From: RGIG4140 sp045635565
GTDB taxonomy: Bacteria > Pseudomonadota > Alphaproteobacteria > CAAHEQ01 > UBA3637
Length of the DNA: 21,558 nucleotides
Direction: 5' to 3'
Assembly (NCBI GenBank): GCA_045635565.1
Contig: JAZTVX010000010.1
Span: 1-21,558 of the forward strand
How positions within the stretch are numbered: position 1 is the stretch's first letter; every line of letters begins with the position of its first letter. Below the pieces are notes generated by a model. That model made no database searches, was not told the origin of the DNA, and saw nothing but the letters and a program-made list of their open reading frames with translations. The translations under genes were made by a program, and so were the position numbers. Shown piece after piece: positions 1 to 7,176 of the stretch.

Positions 1-2
1 AT

Positions 3-2168
3 ACCGATTGTACCAGCCTCTGTGGAACGGCAACATGCGATGCTGATAAAATGATTTGTAAAAACAGTTGCACAGGAACAGCAAACCCACATTGTTTCGA
101 TAATGATGGCACGGGTGTTTGTGTGGAATGTTTAACAAACAAAGATTGTCCGAATGAGAATCAAATTTGTGATTTAACAAACCATAAATGTGTGGCATTG
201 CCCGAAACATGTGGTGAAGGCGAACGATATGGCAAAGAATATCGGGCAGCGAACGGATCATGTGTCAGTTGTGACTATATGAGTGAAATCATCATTCTTA
301 ACTCTGATGAAAATGACGGTGTTTTTGAAAAACAAGTTGGCGGTGTATCCATTAAAGACACCCATAGCGGGATTGATATGTGCAATGCCTGTCAATCTGT
401 GCAACATCGGATTGAAGAAGCGGGAACAGGTAATAATATTAAAACCTATTGTGCAACAAGTTGTGTCAAAGGCAATAGTTTTTTAAGCAAAGACAAGGGA
501 TGTATCCCGTGTAATTCTTTGGAAGAATTAGCCATTCCGAATGAGGATCAAGCACGGGTTCAATGTACGTCTTGTCCAAATAGGGTGTGGTACCGTCATG
601 AAACAAGCAATAACTCAAATTATCTATGTGTCTTACGTAATTGCCCGAATGGTTATTTTAAAAATTATGGTCAATGTCGAAAATGTGTATATCCTAATGG
701 TCAAGATTGGACACAATATCATGATTTTTACGCTGCAGTTGTATGGACACGTTATTCACGTACGTCTGCTGGTAATTTAGCAGAGGAGTGGTCTAATGAA
801 TGTTTGCAATGTGCTAATTCATCAGATCCGAAACTGCGTGCAAATTATCAGATTGCTCAACAAGGTAGTAGTGGACGAATGTGTACAGATATATGCGGTA
901 AAAATCAATTTCAAGATTCTATAGGCAATTGCTATGATTGTGATACAGATGACAATCCACAACTAGGAATATTAAATGGCTGGATGTCACACACATGGCT
1001 TCAAAATTTATGCACATCCTGCACAACGGCTAAACGAGAAGTTCAAAGTGATAAATGCGTAAAAGTACGCAACAATGATTGTTCTGGTGAAGAAGTATTA
1101 TCCTTTATGGGAGATGATTATAAATGTTATCCGTGTACATACAATGGTCGTGTTCCTGTTTTTACAGATGCGAATGAAGACGGAATTGACGATTATGGTG
1201 GATGTACCAGTGTTTGCGGGGAAGACAAACGCTTCTTAATCGGTAATTCCTGTTATAAAAAATGCGATGCAAAGCAAATTATCAATTCAGCGGGAAAATG
1301 TGTCAATTGTTCAGATATCGGTTTTGCCAAAGAATTACCGGGGAGTCACCCTGTAACGGATGCGTTGTGTAAAACAGCGTGTGGTACAGGTGTATATGAT
1401 ATTTATAAATGTCCTGAAGCCTATTATTGTGCACCGATAAATTGTGGAACAGGACGATTACATGCTTTTTCACAAGATTATAGCGGACCGTGTGATAAAT
1501 GTCCGACAATTGATACAAAAACGCTTTATATGAATACAGAAGAAACAATTTATAAAGCCGAATGTGAAGCCTGTGGTAATCATATGTATTTAAATAAATA
1601 TTGTATTTATGTCAAAGAAGGAACGTCTGGCATTTGTAATAATGATAGCCCCGATACAAGTAAATGGCCAAATTATCCAGCCGGAATTGGTGTATTTTAT
1701 CGTGATAATACGGGTGTTTGTCGTCGGTGTGATGACCAAAACAATTCATATACGGCAACAGAAACAGAATGTAATAGTTGTGTTGTCAACGGTGTACAAA
1801 TTCGTCGTTTAGCCGGAGGTGCATGTGTCTATGGTGGGTGTAGTGAAGGTGATACATTTAGAACGCCGACAGGTTGCACCAATTGTTCAACGAGTGCCGT
1901 TAAAGTGGAAACCACAGGACAAGATGCCCCCTTGCTTTGTAATGCGTGTCATCGGCGAATTATGACAACCATTGATGAAAAACAATATTGTGTTCAAACA
2001 TGTGATTCGGGAGAATGGCAAGATATCAACGGTGATTGTTGGAATACAGATACTGATGTGGGTAGTAATGAAATCGGTGTTGATGAATTATCGTCTCAAT
2101 TGTGTCGTAATGCGTCACGAACACCAACGAAAGATACCAATACGGGACAAGTGTATTGTATCAAATAA
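3..2168 (+). CDS. Large cysteine-rich repeat protein, 5' end outside window
   Basis: The reading frame is open from the first complete codon of the window and already cysteine-rich before the first in-window ATG at 51, so the gene starts upstream and 721 codons are visible before the TAA. The protein is packed with Cys pairs: I count 17 CxxC motifs (for example CVEC, CVSC, CIPC, CTSC, CRKC). They recur in a loose module C-x3-C-[GD]-x(4-6)-[FW]-x(n)-G-x-C-x2-C followed by another CxxC. There is no transmembrane stretch in the visible part. The pattern resembles extracellular growth-factor-receptor-like or furin-like cysteine repeats, so a secreted or surface, disulphide-rich protein is likely. 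The true function is unknown. The C-terminus is a plain end (…YCIK) with no anchor or LPXTG-like signal. A second Cys-rich C-terminus sits at the right edge of the window on the other strand. Confidence 0.85.
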   Translation, partial: TDCTSLCGTATCDADKMICKNSCTGTANPHCFDNDGTGVCVECLTNKDCPNENQICDLTNHKCVALPETCGEGERYGKEYRAANGSCVSCDYMSEIIILNSDENDGVFEKQVGGVSIKDTHSGIDMCNACQSVQHRIEEAGTGNNIKTYCATSCVKGNSFLSKDKGCIPCNSLEELAIPNEDQARVQCTSCPNRVWYRHETSNNSNYLCVLRNCPNGYFKNYGQCRKCVYPNGQDWTQYHDFYAAVVWTRYSRTSAGNLAEEWSNECLQCANSSDPKLRANYQIAQQGSSGRMCTDICGKNQFQDSIGNCYDCDTDDNPQLGILNGWMSHTWLQNLCTSCTTAKREVQSDKCVKVRNNDCSGEEVLSFMGDDYKCYPCTYNGRVPVFTDANEDGIDDYGGCTSVCGEDKRFLIGNSCYKKCDAKQIINSAGKCVNCSDIGFAKELPGSHPVTDALCKTACGTGVYDIYKCPEAYYCAPINCGTGRLHAFSQDYSGPCDKCPTIDTKTLYMNTEETIYKAECEACGNHMYLNKYCIYVKEGTSGICNNDSPDTSKWPNYPAGIGVFYRDNTGVCRRCDDQNNSYTATETECNSCVVNGVQIRRLAGGACVYGGCSEGDTFRTPTGCTNCSTSAVKVETTGQDAPLLCNACHRRIMTTIDEKQYCVQTCDSGEWQDINGDCWNTDTDVGSNEIGVDELSSQLCRNASRTPTKDTNTGQVYCIK

Positions 2169-2216
2169 CATATCTGTTATCCATTGTTTTATTAACGTAA
2201 ACAAAGGATAAAATAA

Positions 2217-2275
2217 AACCCTCCGATAAAGGTATAATCAATCATATACCTATCGGAGGGTTAATTTATTTTTAT
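2217..2275. terminator. Bidirectional terminator between Cys-rich gene and dnaJ
   Basis: The arms at 2217-2236 and 2245-2262 (aaccctccgat…/…atcggagggtt) form a long stem with a 2-nt bulge. T-rich sequence follows on the plus strand (2261-2275). On the minus strand the stem is followed by TTTTATTTT. The two convergent genes end on either side, so the element probably stops both transcripts. Confidence 0.85.
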
Positions 2276-2279
2276 TTGT

Positions 2280-3425
2280 TTAAGATGTAAAATCTTCCCA
2301 AATTTTTTTAATCTGACAAAGAAAATCAGAACACGCTTCTTGATTGTCTTCACCACTTTCTTCAGCAAATTGACGTAACAATTCTTTCTGTTTGGCATTC
2401 AGTTTTGTCGGCGTTTCAACACGGAATGTCACATATAAATCACCATATGAATCACTACGTAATTTCGGCATACCTTTACCACGCAATTTAACTTGTGTTC
2501 CCGATTGCATACCGGCTTTAATGTCGTATGTTTCAGGTGTACCGCTCATGGTCGGTATTTTAACGCTGCCACCCAATGCAGCCGTTGTCATCGGAACAGG
2601 CATTTCACAATATAAATCAGCCCCTTCCCGATCAAAAATACTATGCTTTTTAACCGTTAAGAAAACATATAAATCACCATTTGGTCCACCAAACTGACCA
2701 GCATCTCCTTCGCCGGACAAACGCATACGAACACCTGTATCAACCCCTTTCGGAATAGAAATTTCAAGCGTTCTTTTTTTACGAATACTTCCTCTGCCCC
2801 GACATTCGGAACACGGTTCTTTAACCATTTTACCTGTTCCGTGACAATCCAGACAATCTGTGTCAACAACGAAAAATCCTTGTCGTTGACGAATACGTCC
2901 CATACCACCACAGGTAGAGCATGTTTCAACTTTTTTACCACCCTTGCCAGCACAAGCATCACACGCAACACTTGTTTCAACAACAATTGGTTTTTTCAAT
3001 CCTTCATATGCTTCCTGCAATGTAATAGATACGTCATGACGAACATCAGCCCCACGCAAATTGGCTTCTCGTGGCTGACTGCGACGACCACCGAATCCGG
3101 CAAACATTTCTTCAAAAATATTTTCAAATCCGCTTCCGGTAAAATCAAATCCGCCAAATCCGGCACCCCCACCGAATCCACCGTTTCCACCCATATTACT
3201 TGTAAACGCATCATGACCATATCGATCATAAGCCGCCCGTTTTTGATCGTCTTTTAATACTTCATATGCTTCATTGATTGCTTTAAATTGTACTTCGGCA
3301 GCAGCATCGCCGGGATGAATGTCCGGATGACATTCTTTTGCTTTTGAACGGAACGCCCGTTTTATTTCAGATGCACTTGCATCTTTACTAACACCGAGTG
3401 TTTCATAATAGTCTTTTTGTGCCAC
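2280..3425 (-). CDS. dnaJ: Chaperone protein DnaJ (Hsp40)
   Basis: Co-chaperone that stimulates DnaK ATPase and delivers unfolded substrates in the cytoplasm. The 381-residue product has the usual layout: J domain with HPD at residues 33-35, a Gly/Phe-rich linker (about 79-118), a zinc domain with four CxxCxGxG motifs (155-162, 169-176, 191-198, 205-212), then the C-terminal substrate-binding and dimerisation region. I chose the GTG start at 3425: the protein then begins VAQKDYYETLGV, matching the family N-terminus, and AAGGA lies 8 nt upstream (3434-3438). A longer reading from another GTG at 3464 would add 13 basic residues across an intergenic hairpin and is less likely. The gene follows dnaK on the same strand with a 93-nt gap, as in many bacteria. 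Confidence 0.95.
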   Translation of the reverse strand: MAQKDYYETLGVSKDASASEIKRAFRSKAKECHPDIHPGDAAAEVQFKAINEAYEVLKDDQKRAAYDRYGHDAFTSNMGGNGGFGGGAGFGGFDFTGSGFENIFEEMFAGFGGRRSQPREANLRGADVRHDVSITLQEAYEGLKKPIVVETSVACDACAGKGGKKVETCSTCGGMGRIRQRQGFFVVDTDCLDCHGTGKMVKEPCSECRGRGSIRKKRTLEISIPKGVDTGVRMRLSGEGDAGQFGGPNGDLYVFLTVKKHSIFDREGADLYCEMPVPMTTAALGGSVKIPTMSGTPETYDIKAGMQSGTQVKLRGKGMPKLRSDSYGDLYVTFRVETPTKLNAKQKELLRQFAEESGEDNQEACSDFLCQIKKIWEDFTS

Positions 3426-3452
3426 GTTTTTTTTCCTTGTTTTACGCGGAAA

Positions 3453-3494
3453 GGTCTTTCCCACACATATAAATATATGCTATCGGAAAAGACC
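3453..3494 (-). promoter_or_regulatory. Intercistronic hairpin between dnaK and dnaJ
   Basis: On the minus-strand transcript, ggtcttttcc (3494-3485) pairs with gggaaagacc (3462-3453), with one G-U pair. An AT-rich inner stem (catat/atatg) lies inside the loop. No U-run follows directly, so this is not a clear intrinsic terminator. It may protect the dnaK mRNA 3' end, be a processing site, or damp dnaJ expression relative to dnaK. Confidence 0.6.
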
Positions 3495-3518
3495 CTCCCC
3501 ATTTTACCCATTTAGAAG

Positions 3519-5420
3519 TTATTTTTTAACCTCTTCAAAATCAGCATCAACAACTGTATCATCTGCCGGTTTTGTACCGGCATCAGTAGCTGTATCAGAT
3601 TGAGCGTTTGCTTCGGTAGATTGTTTATACATTGCTTCGCCCAATTTCAAAGATGCCTGAGTCAACGCATTTGTTTTGTCTTTAATTTTTTCAGCATCGT
3701 TGCTGTCTAATACATCTTTTAATTCCTGAACGGCTTTTTCAATTGTTTCTTTTTCACTTGAACCGATTTTATCACCGTTTTCTTTTAATTGTTTTTCTGT
3801 TTCATGAATCAAAGCATCAGCATGGTTACGGGCTTCAATGGCTTCTTTTAATTTTTTGTCTTCTTCAGCATGTTGTTCTGCTTCTTTAACCATTTTTTCA
3901 ATGTCTTCATCTTTCAAACCACCAGAAGCTTGAATCCGAATATTTTGTTCTTTACCCGTTGCTTTGTCCTTGGCAGAAACGTTAACAATACCGTTTGCAT
4001 CAATATCAAAAGTCACTTCAATTTGAGGCATACCACGTGGTGCCGGCGGAATACCGATTAAATCAAATTGACCTAACAATTTGTTATCACGAGCCATTTC
4101 ACGTTCCCCTTGGAAAACACGAATGGTAACGGCTGTTTGACCATCTTCTGCCGTTGAGAAAACTTGACTTTTCTTTGTCGGAATAGTTGTATTTCTTTCA
4201 ATTAAGCGTGTGAAAACACCACCCAATGTTTCAATACCGAGTGATAATGGTGTCACGTCAAGCAATAAAACGTCTTTAACATCACCTTTCAAAACACCAC
4301 CTTGAATGGCTGCACCCATAGCAACAACTTCATCAGGGTTCACGCCTTTATGTGGTTCTTTTCCAAAGAAATCATGAACGATTTCTTGAACTTTCGGCAT
4401 ACGAGTCATACCACCGACCAAAATAACTTCGTCAATTTCACCTTTTGATAAACCGGCATCTTTCAATGCTTTTTCCATCGGACCTTTTGTACGTGCCAAT
4501 AAATCTTCGACCAAACTTTCTAATTTTGCACGTGTCAAAGAAACATTTAAGTGTTTCGGACCTGTTGCATCTGCCGTAATAAACGGTAAGTTAATATCTG
4601 TTTGTGTTGCAGAAGATAATTCGATTTTGGCTTTTTCGGCTGCTTCCTTTAACCGTTGCAAAGCCATTCTGTCCTGACGCAAATCAATGCCGTTTTCTTT
4701 TTTAAATTCATCAGCTAAGTAATCCATGATACGAGCATCGAAATCTTCCCCACCCAAGAATGTATCACCGTTTGTGGATTTTACTTCAAAAACACCGTCA
4801 CCAATTTCTAAAATGGATACGTCAAATGTACCACCACCCAAGTCATAAACAGCAATTGTACCGGATTTCTTACTATCCATACCGTATGCTAATGCAGCAG
4901 CCGTCGGTTCATTGATAATACGCAAAACTTCCAAACCGGCAATTTTACCGGCATCTTTTGTTGCCTGACGTTGAGAATCATCAAAATAAGCCGGAACAGT
5001 AATAATGGCTTGTGTGATTTTTTCGCCCAAGTAACTTTCGGCATCTTCTTTTAATTTTTGCAATACATATGCCGAAATTTGGCTGGGAGCATATTTTTTA
5101 TCAGCAACTTCAACCCAAGCATCACCATTGTCACCGGCAACGATTTTATAAGGCATTAAACCTTTATCCCGTTCAACCATTTTATCATCATACCGACGAC
5201 CAATTAACCGTTTAATAGAAAACAATGTACCTGCCGGATTGGTAACGGCTTGACGTTTAGCCGGCTGACCGACCAAACGTTCCCCTTTACTTGTAAAAGC
5301 AACCATTGACGGCGTTGTTCTTGCCCCTTCACGGTTTTCCAAAACCTTGGCGTCTTTACCGTCCATGATACACATACATGAGTTTGTTGTACCTAAGTCA
5401 ATTCCTAAAATTTTTGCCAT
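3519..5420 (-). CDS. dnaK: Molecular chaperone DnaK (Hsp70)
   Basis: ATP-dependent cytoplasmic chaperone working with DnaJ and GrpE. The 633-residue protein is full length. It begins MAKILGIDLGTTNS with the phosphate-1 loop at about residues 7-14. It carries the phosphate-2 motif (DLGGGTFDVSIL), the conserved interdomain linker (DVLLLDVTPLSLGIET), the beta-sandwich substrate domain and a helical lid. It ends in an acidic tail with DADFEEVKK. The start is fixed by AAGGAG 7 nt upstream of the ATG (5428-5433). The gene is first in a dnaK-dnaJ operon; grpE is not in this window. A heat-shock-type promoter lies just upstream. Confidence 0.98.
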   Translation of the reverse strand: MAKILGIDLGTTNSCMCIMDGKDAKVLENREGARTTPSMVAFTSKGERLVGQPAKRQAVTNPAGTLFSIKRLIGRRYDDKMVERDKGLMPYKIVAGDNGDAWVEVADKKYAPSQISAYVLQKLKEDAESYLGEKITQAIITVPAYFDDSQRQATKDAGKIAGLEVLRIINEPTAAALAYGMDSKKSGTIAVYDLGGGTFDVSILEIGDGVFEVKSTNGDTFLGGEDFDARIMDYLADEFKKENGIDLRQDRMALQRLKEAAEKAKIELSSATQTDINLPFITADATGPKHLNVSLTRAKLESLVEDLLARTKGPMEKALKDAGLSKGEIDEVILVGGMTRMPKVQEIVHDFFGKEPHKGVNPDEVVAMGAAIQGGVLKGDVKDVLLLDVTPLSLGIETLGGVFTRLIERNTTIPTKKSQVFSTAEDGQTAVTIRVFQGEREMARDNKLLGQFDLIGIPPAPRGMPQIEVTFDIDANGIVNVSAKDKATGKEQNIRIQASGGLKDEDIEKMVKEAEQHAEEDKKLKEAIEARNHADALIHETEKQLKENGDKIGSSEKETIEKAVQELKDVLDSNDAEKIKDKTNALTQASLKLGEAMYKQSTEANAQSDTATDAGTKPADDTVVDADFEEVKK

Positions 5421-5455
5421 ATTTTTTCTCCTTATAATTAAAAAATGATTTGTTT

Positions 5456-5490
5456 GATGTTATATAGGGCATAACATCGTATTTCGCAAC
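5456..5490 (-). promoter_or_regulatory. dnaK promoter, heat-shock-like, with inverted repeat over -10
   Basis: Reading the minus strand, GTTGCGA (5490-5484) is followed after 14 nt by CCCTATAT (5469-5462). This resembles the RpoH pattern (CTTGAAA … CCCCATNT; alphaproteobacterial -10 CYTATNT). The same stretch also fits sigma-70 as TTGCGA-17 nt-TATATA. A perfect 8-bp inverted repeat, gatgttat-N7-ataacatc (5456-5478), spans the -10. It could be an operator or a 5' hairpin. No CIRCE element is present. Confidence 0.6.
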
Positions 5491-5610
5491 ATCTAAAACA
5501 AAAATTTTTTCAATTTTTTGCTTACTCTTTGAAAAAACAAATAAAATTGTATGTTTTATTTTCTTTTTTTTTATTTTTCATCAAAAAAAACACTCATCCT
5601 AATCAATTTT

Positions 5611-5718
5611 TATAATGTTTATATTTCACTTCTCTATTTTTCTTGAGGTATTATTATTGGAAGATTTAAGTCGTTTTATATTGAGAAACGACTCCAATAA
5701 CAAGAAAAGCACCTCATT
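5611..5718 (+). ncRNA. Candidate structured RNA in the dnaK/FtsB-like intergenic region
   Basis: The region 5421-5809 carries no convincing gene. A TATAAT at 5611-5616 (no good -35 seen) precedes nested inverted repeats. The inner pair is AGTCGTTT/AAACGACT (5669-5676 with 5686-5693), the middle pair TTATTGGA/TCCAATAA (5654-5661 with 5693-5700). Outside these there are two alternatives: TGAGGT/ACCTCA (5644-5649 with 5711-5716) or TTCTTG/CAAGAA (5640-5645 with 5701-5706), which cannot both form. The element could be a small RNA or a cis-acting leader. I do not recognise a known RNA family. Which strand is transcribed is not certain. Confidence 0.35.
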
Positions 5719-5752
5719 ATGACCGACCTGACAGAAAATCAAGTCATACACC

Positions 5753-5781
5753 TTGACATTTCAACAGAAAAACGTTAAACA
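5753..5781 (+). promoter_or_regulatory. Probable promoter of the FtsB-like gene
   Basis: A perfect -35 TTGACA (5753-5758) is followed after 17 nt by TAAACA (5776-5781), a weak -10. This would start transcription about 20 nt before the ATG at 5810. Confidence 0.45.
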
Positions 5782-5809
5782 TCTTACTTAATTTAAGAGA
5801 GGTTTAATC

Positions 5810-6097
5810 ATGTTTTTTTCAAGGGCTTGGCTGATTCCTTTTATTTGTTTGTTAATGACGGCGTATTTTATCTTTCACGGGATTCAAGGTAATCACGGGA
5901 TTCGTCGCATGATACAAATTCGTGAAGAAATTGCTTATGCCGATAAAATCAAACAAGAAAGCACTATCACAAAAGAACTACTACAAGCAAAAGTAAATGC
6001 CCTATCACCCAAATCTCTTGATTTAGACCAATTATCCGAATCGGCTTTGCGTATTTTAAATATGGGTGATTCATCCCTTAAAGTCATTTTTCAATAG
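5810..6097 (+). CDS. FtsB/DivIC-like septum formation initiator protein
   Basis: A 95-residue bitopic membrane protein. A short cytoplasmic N-terminus and one transmembrane helix (about residues 6-24) are followed by a charged, probably coiled-coil stretch (about 31-66). The end (LDLDQLSESALRILNMGDSSLKVI) fits the conserved C-terminal motif of the FtsB/DivIC family, where a helix and a 'G/P-D/E-x-V-I' strand close the protein. Known members bridge FtsL and FtsQ in the divisome and act in the periplasm. AAGAGAGG at 5795-5802 supports the start. Size, topology and end motif all agree, but FtsB-type proteins are short and poorly conserved. In many alphaproteobacteria this gene lies beside eno or pdhA, which is not the case here. 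Confidence 0.72.
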   Translation: MFFSRAWLIPFICLLMTAYFIFHGIQGNHGIRRMIQIREEIAYADKIKQESTITKELLQAKVNALSPKSLDLDQLSESALRILNMGDSSLKVIFQ

Positions 6098-6170
6098 TTT
6101 TTTATCAGTATATTGCGTTTTATTTTTTGTTTCCCTATTTGATAACATAATCAAACAAAGGGAGGGATAC

Positions 6171-7091
6171 ATGATTAGTCTGGAAAAAAAAACACATCAT
6201 TGGGTCAACAAAAACATTATATCCATGGCTCAACGAGAACAAATTTTAGAACAAGAACATATTGCCCGAAAACCATTTGTTTTTTTTAGTTTTATCTGGT
6301 TGAGCATTTTTTTGATTATCTTAGGATTAAGTTCTGTTATCGGTTCATTTTGGCAATCTATACCTGAAAGCGTCAAACTGGGTGTTGCAACAGTATTATT
6401 GTTCAGTAGTTTAATTTTTTCGGCATTAGCCATCAAAAAAGAAAAACAAAAAATTGCCGAAATCGCCTTGTGTATTGCCTTTTTTATGATTGGTGGTGGT
6501 ATCGGACTTGTCGCTCAAATCTTTAATTTACCGGTCAATGGGTCAACAGGATTATTTTTATGGCTGTTTTTATCATTCGGTATTGTTTTATTAAGTAAAC
6601 ATCGATTATTAGCCTTTTTGTGGATTCCGTTATTTTTCGGAGGCGTTATCGGTTATATGAAATTAGAATTACTGCTTTTATTTTTTGAACAAAGTCCCTT
6701 ATTTGCAACAATATTACTGGGCGGTATTTTAATTTGCTTAATTTATTTATCCCACTTTTTTACAGATAAATTTGCCGTCAGTTTGTATCACTGGTCCGTG
6801 TTTTTATACTTTCCGGTTGTCTTTTTAGGCGACATTGCCATGCGTGAAGTGTATCAGGGATTTTTAATTTCTCTTGTGTGTTTGGGCTTGTTGCTTTTCT
6901 TTGCCGTAACAGCCCGACGAACACTGTTATTCAATGTCACAGGATTTTTTATCATTTTACGAATTTTGTTGTTTTATTTTCAAAATATTCATCACCTGTA
7001 TCATATCGGCATTGCTTTTTCATTGGCCGGTATCGGCTTATTGGGATGTATCGGAATTTGGATATTCTTGAAGAAAAAACACATTATCTGA
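6171..7091 (+). CDS. DUF2157-type polytopic membrane protein
   Basis: The product has 306 residues from the ATG at 6171, which has GGGAGGG 4 nt upstream. An in-frame ATG at 6066 overlaps the preceding gene and has no ribosome site, so I rejected it. A soluble N-terminus of about 35 residues (…HHWVNKNIISMAQREQILEQE…) leads into about eight or nine closely packed hydrophobic helices. Helix 1 is followed by the GLSSVIGSFWQSIP stretch typical of DUF2157. Family members are inner-membrane proteins without a proven function, often paired with a GDYXXLXY/DUF4401 protein. That partner is absent here. Confidence 0.75.
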   Translation: MISLEKKTHHWVNKNIISMAQREQILEQEHIARKPFVFFSFIWLSIFLIILGLSSVIGSFWQSIPESVKLGVATVLLFSSLIFSALAIKKEKQKIAEIALCIAFFMIGGGIGLVAQIFNLPVNGSTGLFLWLFLSFGIVLLSKHRLLAFLWIPLFFGGVIGYMKLELLLLFFEQSPLFATILLGGILICLIYLSHFFTDKFAVSLYHWSVFLYFPVVFLGDIAMREVYQGFLISLVCLGLLLFFAVTARRTLLFNVTGFFIILRILLFYFQNIHHLYHIGIAFSLAGIGLLGCIGIWIFLKKKHII

Positions 7092-7112
7092 CTTTAAAGA
7101 ATAATAAACTTA

Positions 7113-7141
7113 TTGACGTATCTTTGCATTTTTCATATAAT
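7113..7141 (+). promoter_or_regulatory. Strong sigma-70-like promoter before MORN gene
   Basis: TTGACG (7113-7118), a 17-nt spacer and a perfect TATAAT (7136-7141). It lies about 35 nt upstream of the ATG at 7177 and would drive the MORN-repeat gene and the overlapping rnhB. Confidence 0.8.
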
Positions 7142-7176
7142 TCATTCATGTTTTAATTTGATAACGGGAGAAAAAT

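Noticed and set aside
1303..1548. Minus-strand 81-codon frame inside the Cys-rich gene
   Set aside because: It is antisense to a continuous coding region with clear Cys periodicity, has no ribosome site, and its composition (many His, Tyr and Asn) mirrors the sense codons.
5421..5500. CIRCE (HrcA) operator at dnaK
   Set aside because: The TTAGCACTC-N9-GAGTGCTAA pattern is absent. The palindrome present is different.
5669..5693. AGTCGTTT/AAACGACT considered as an invertase site for the Mpi-like recombinase
   Set aside because: The arms are only 9 nt apart, too close to enclose an invertible promoter. It fits an RNA hairpin better.
5719..5778. A 19-codon ORF before the FtsB-like gene, considered as a leader peptide
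   Set aside because: It has no Shine-Dalgarno. The probable -35 and the start of the -10 of the next gene lie inside it, so the main transcript would not contain it.
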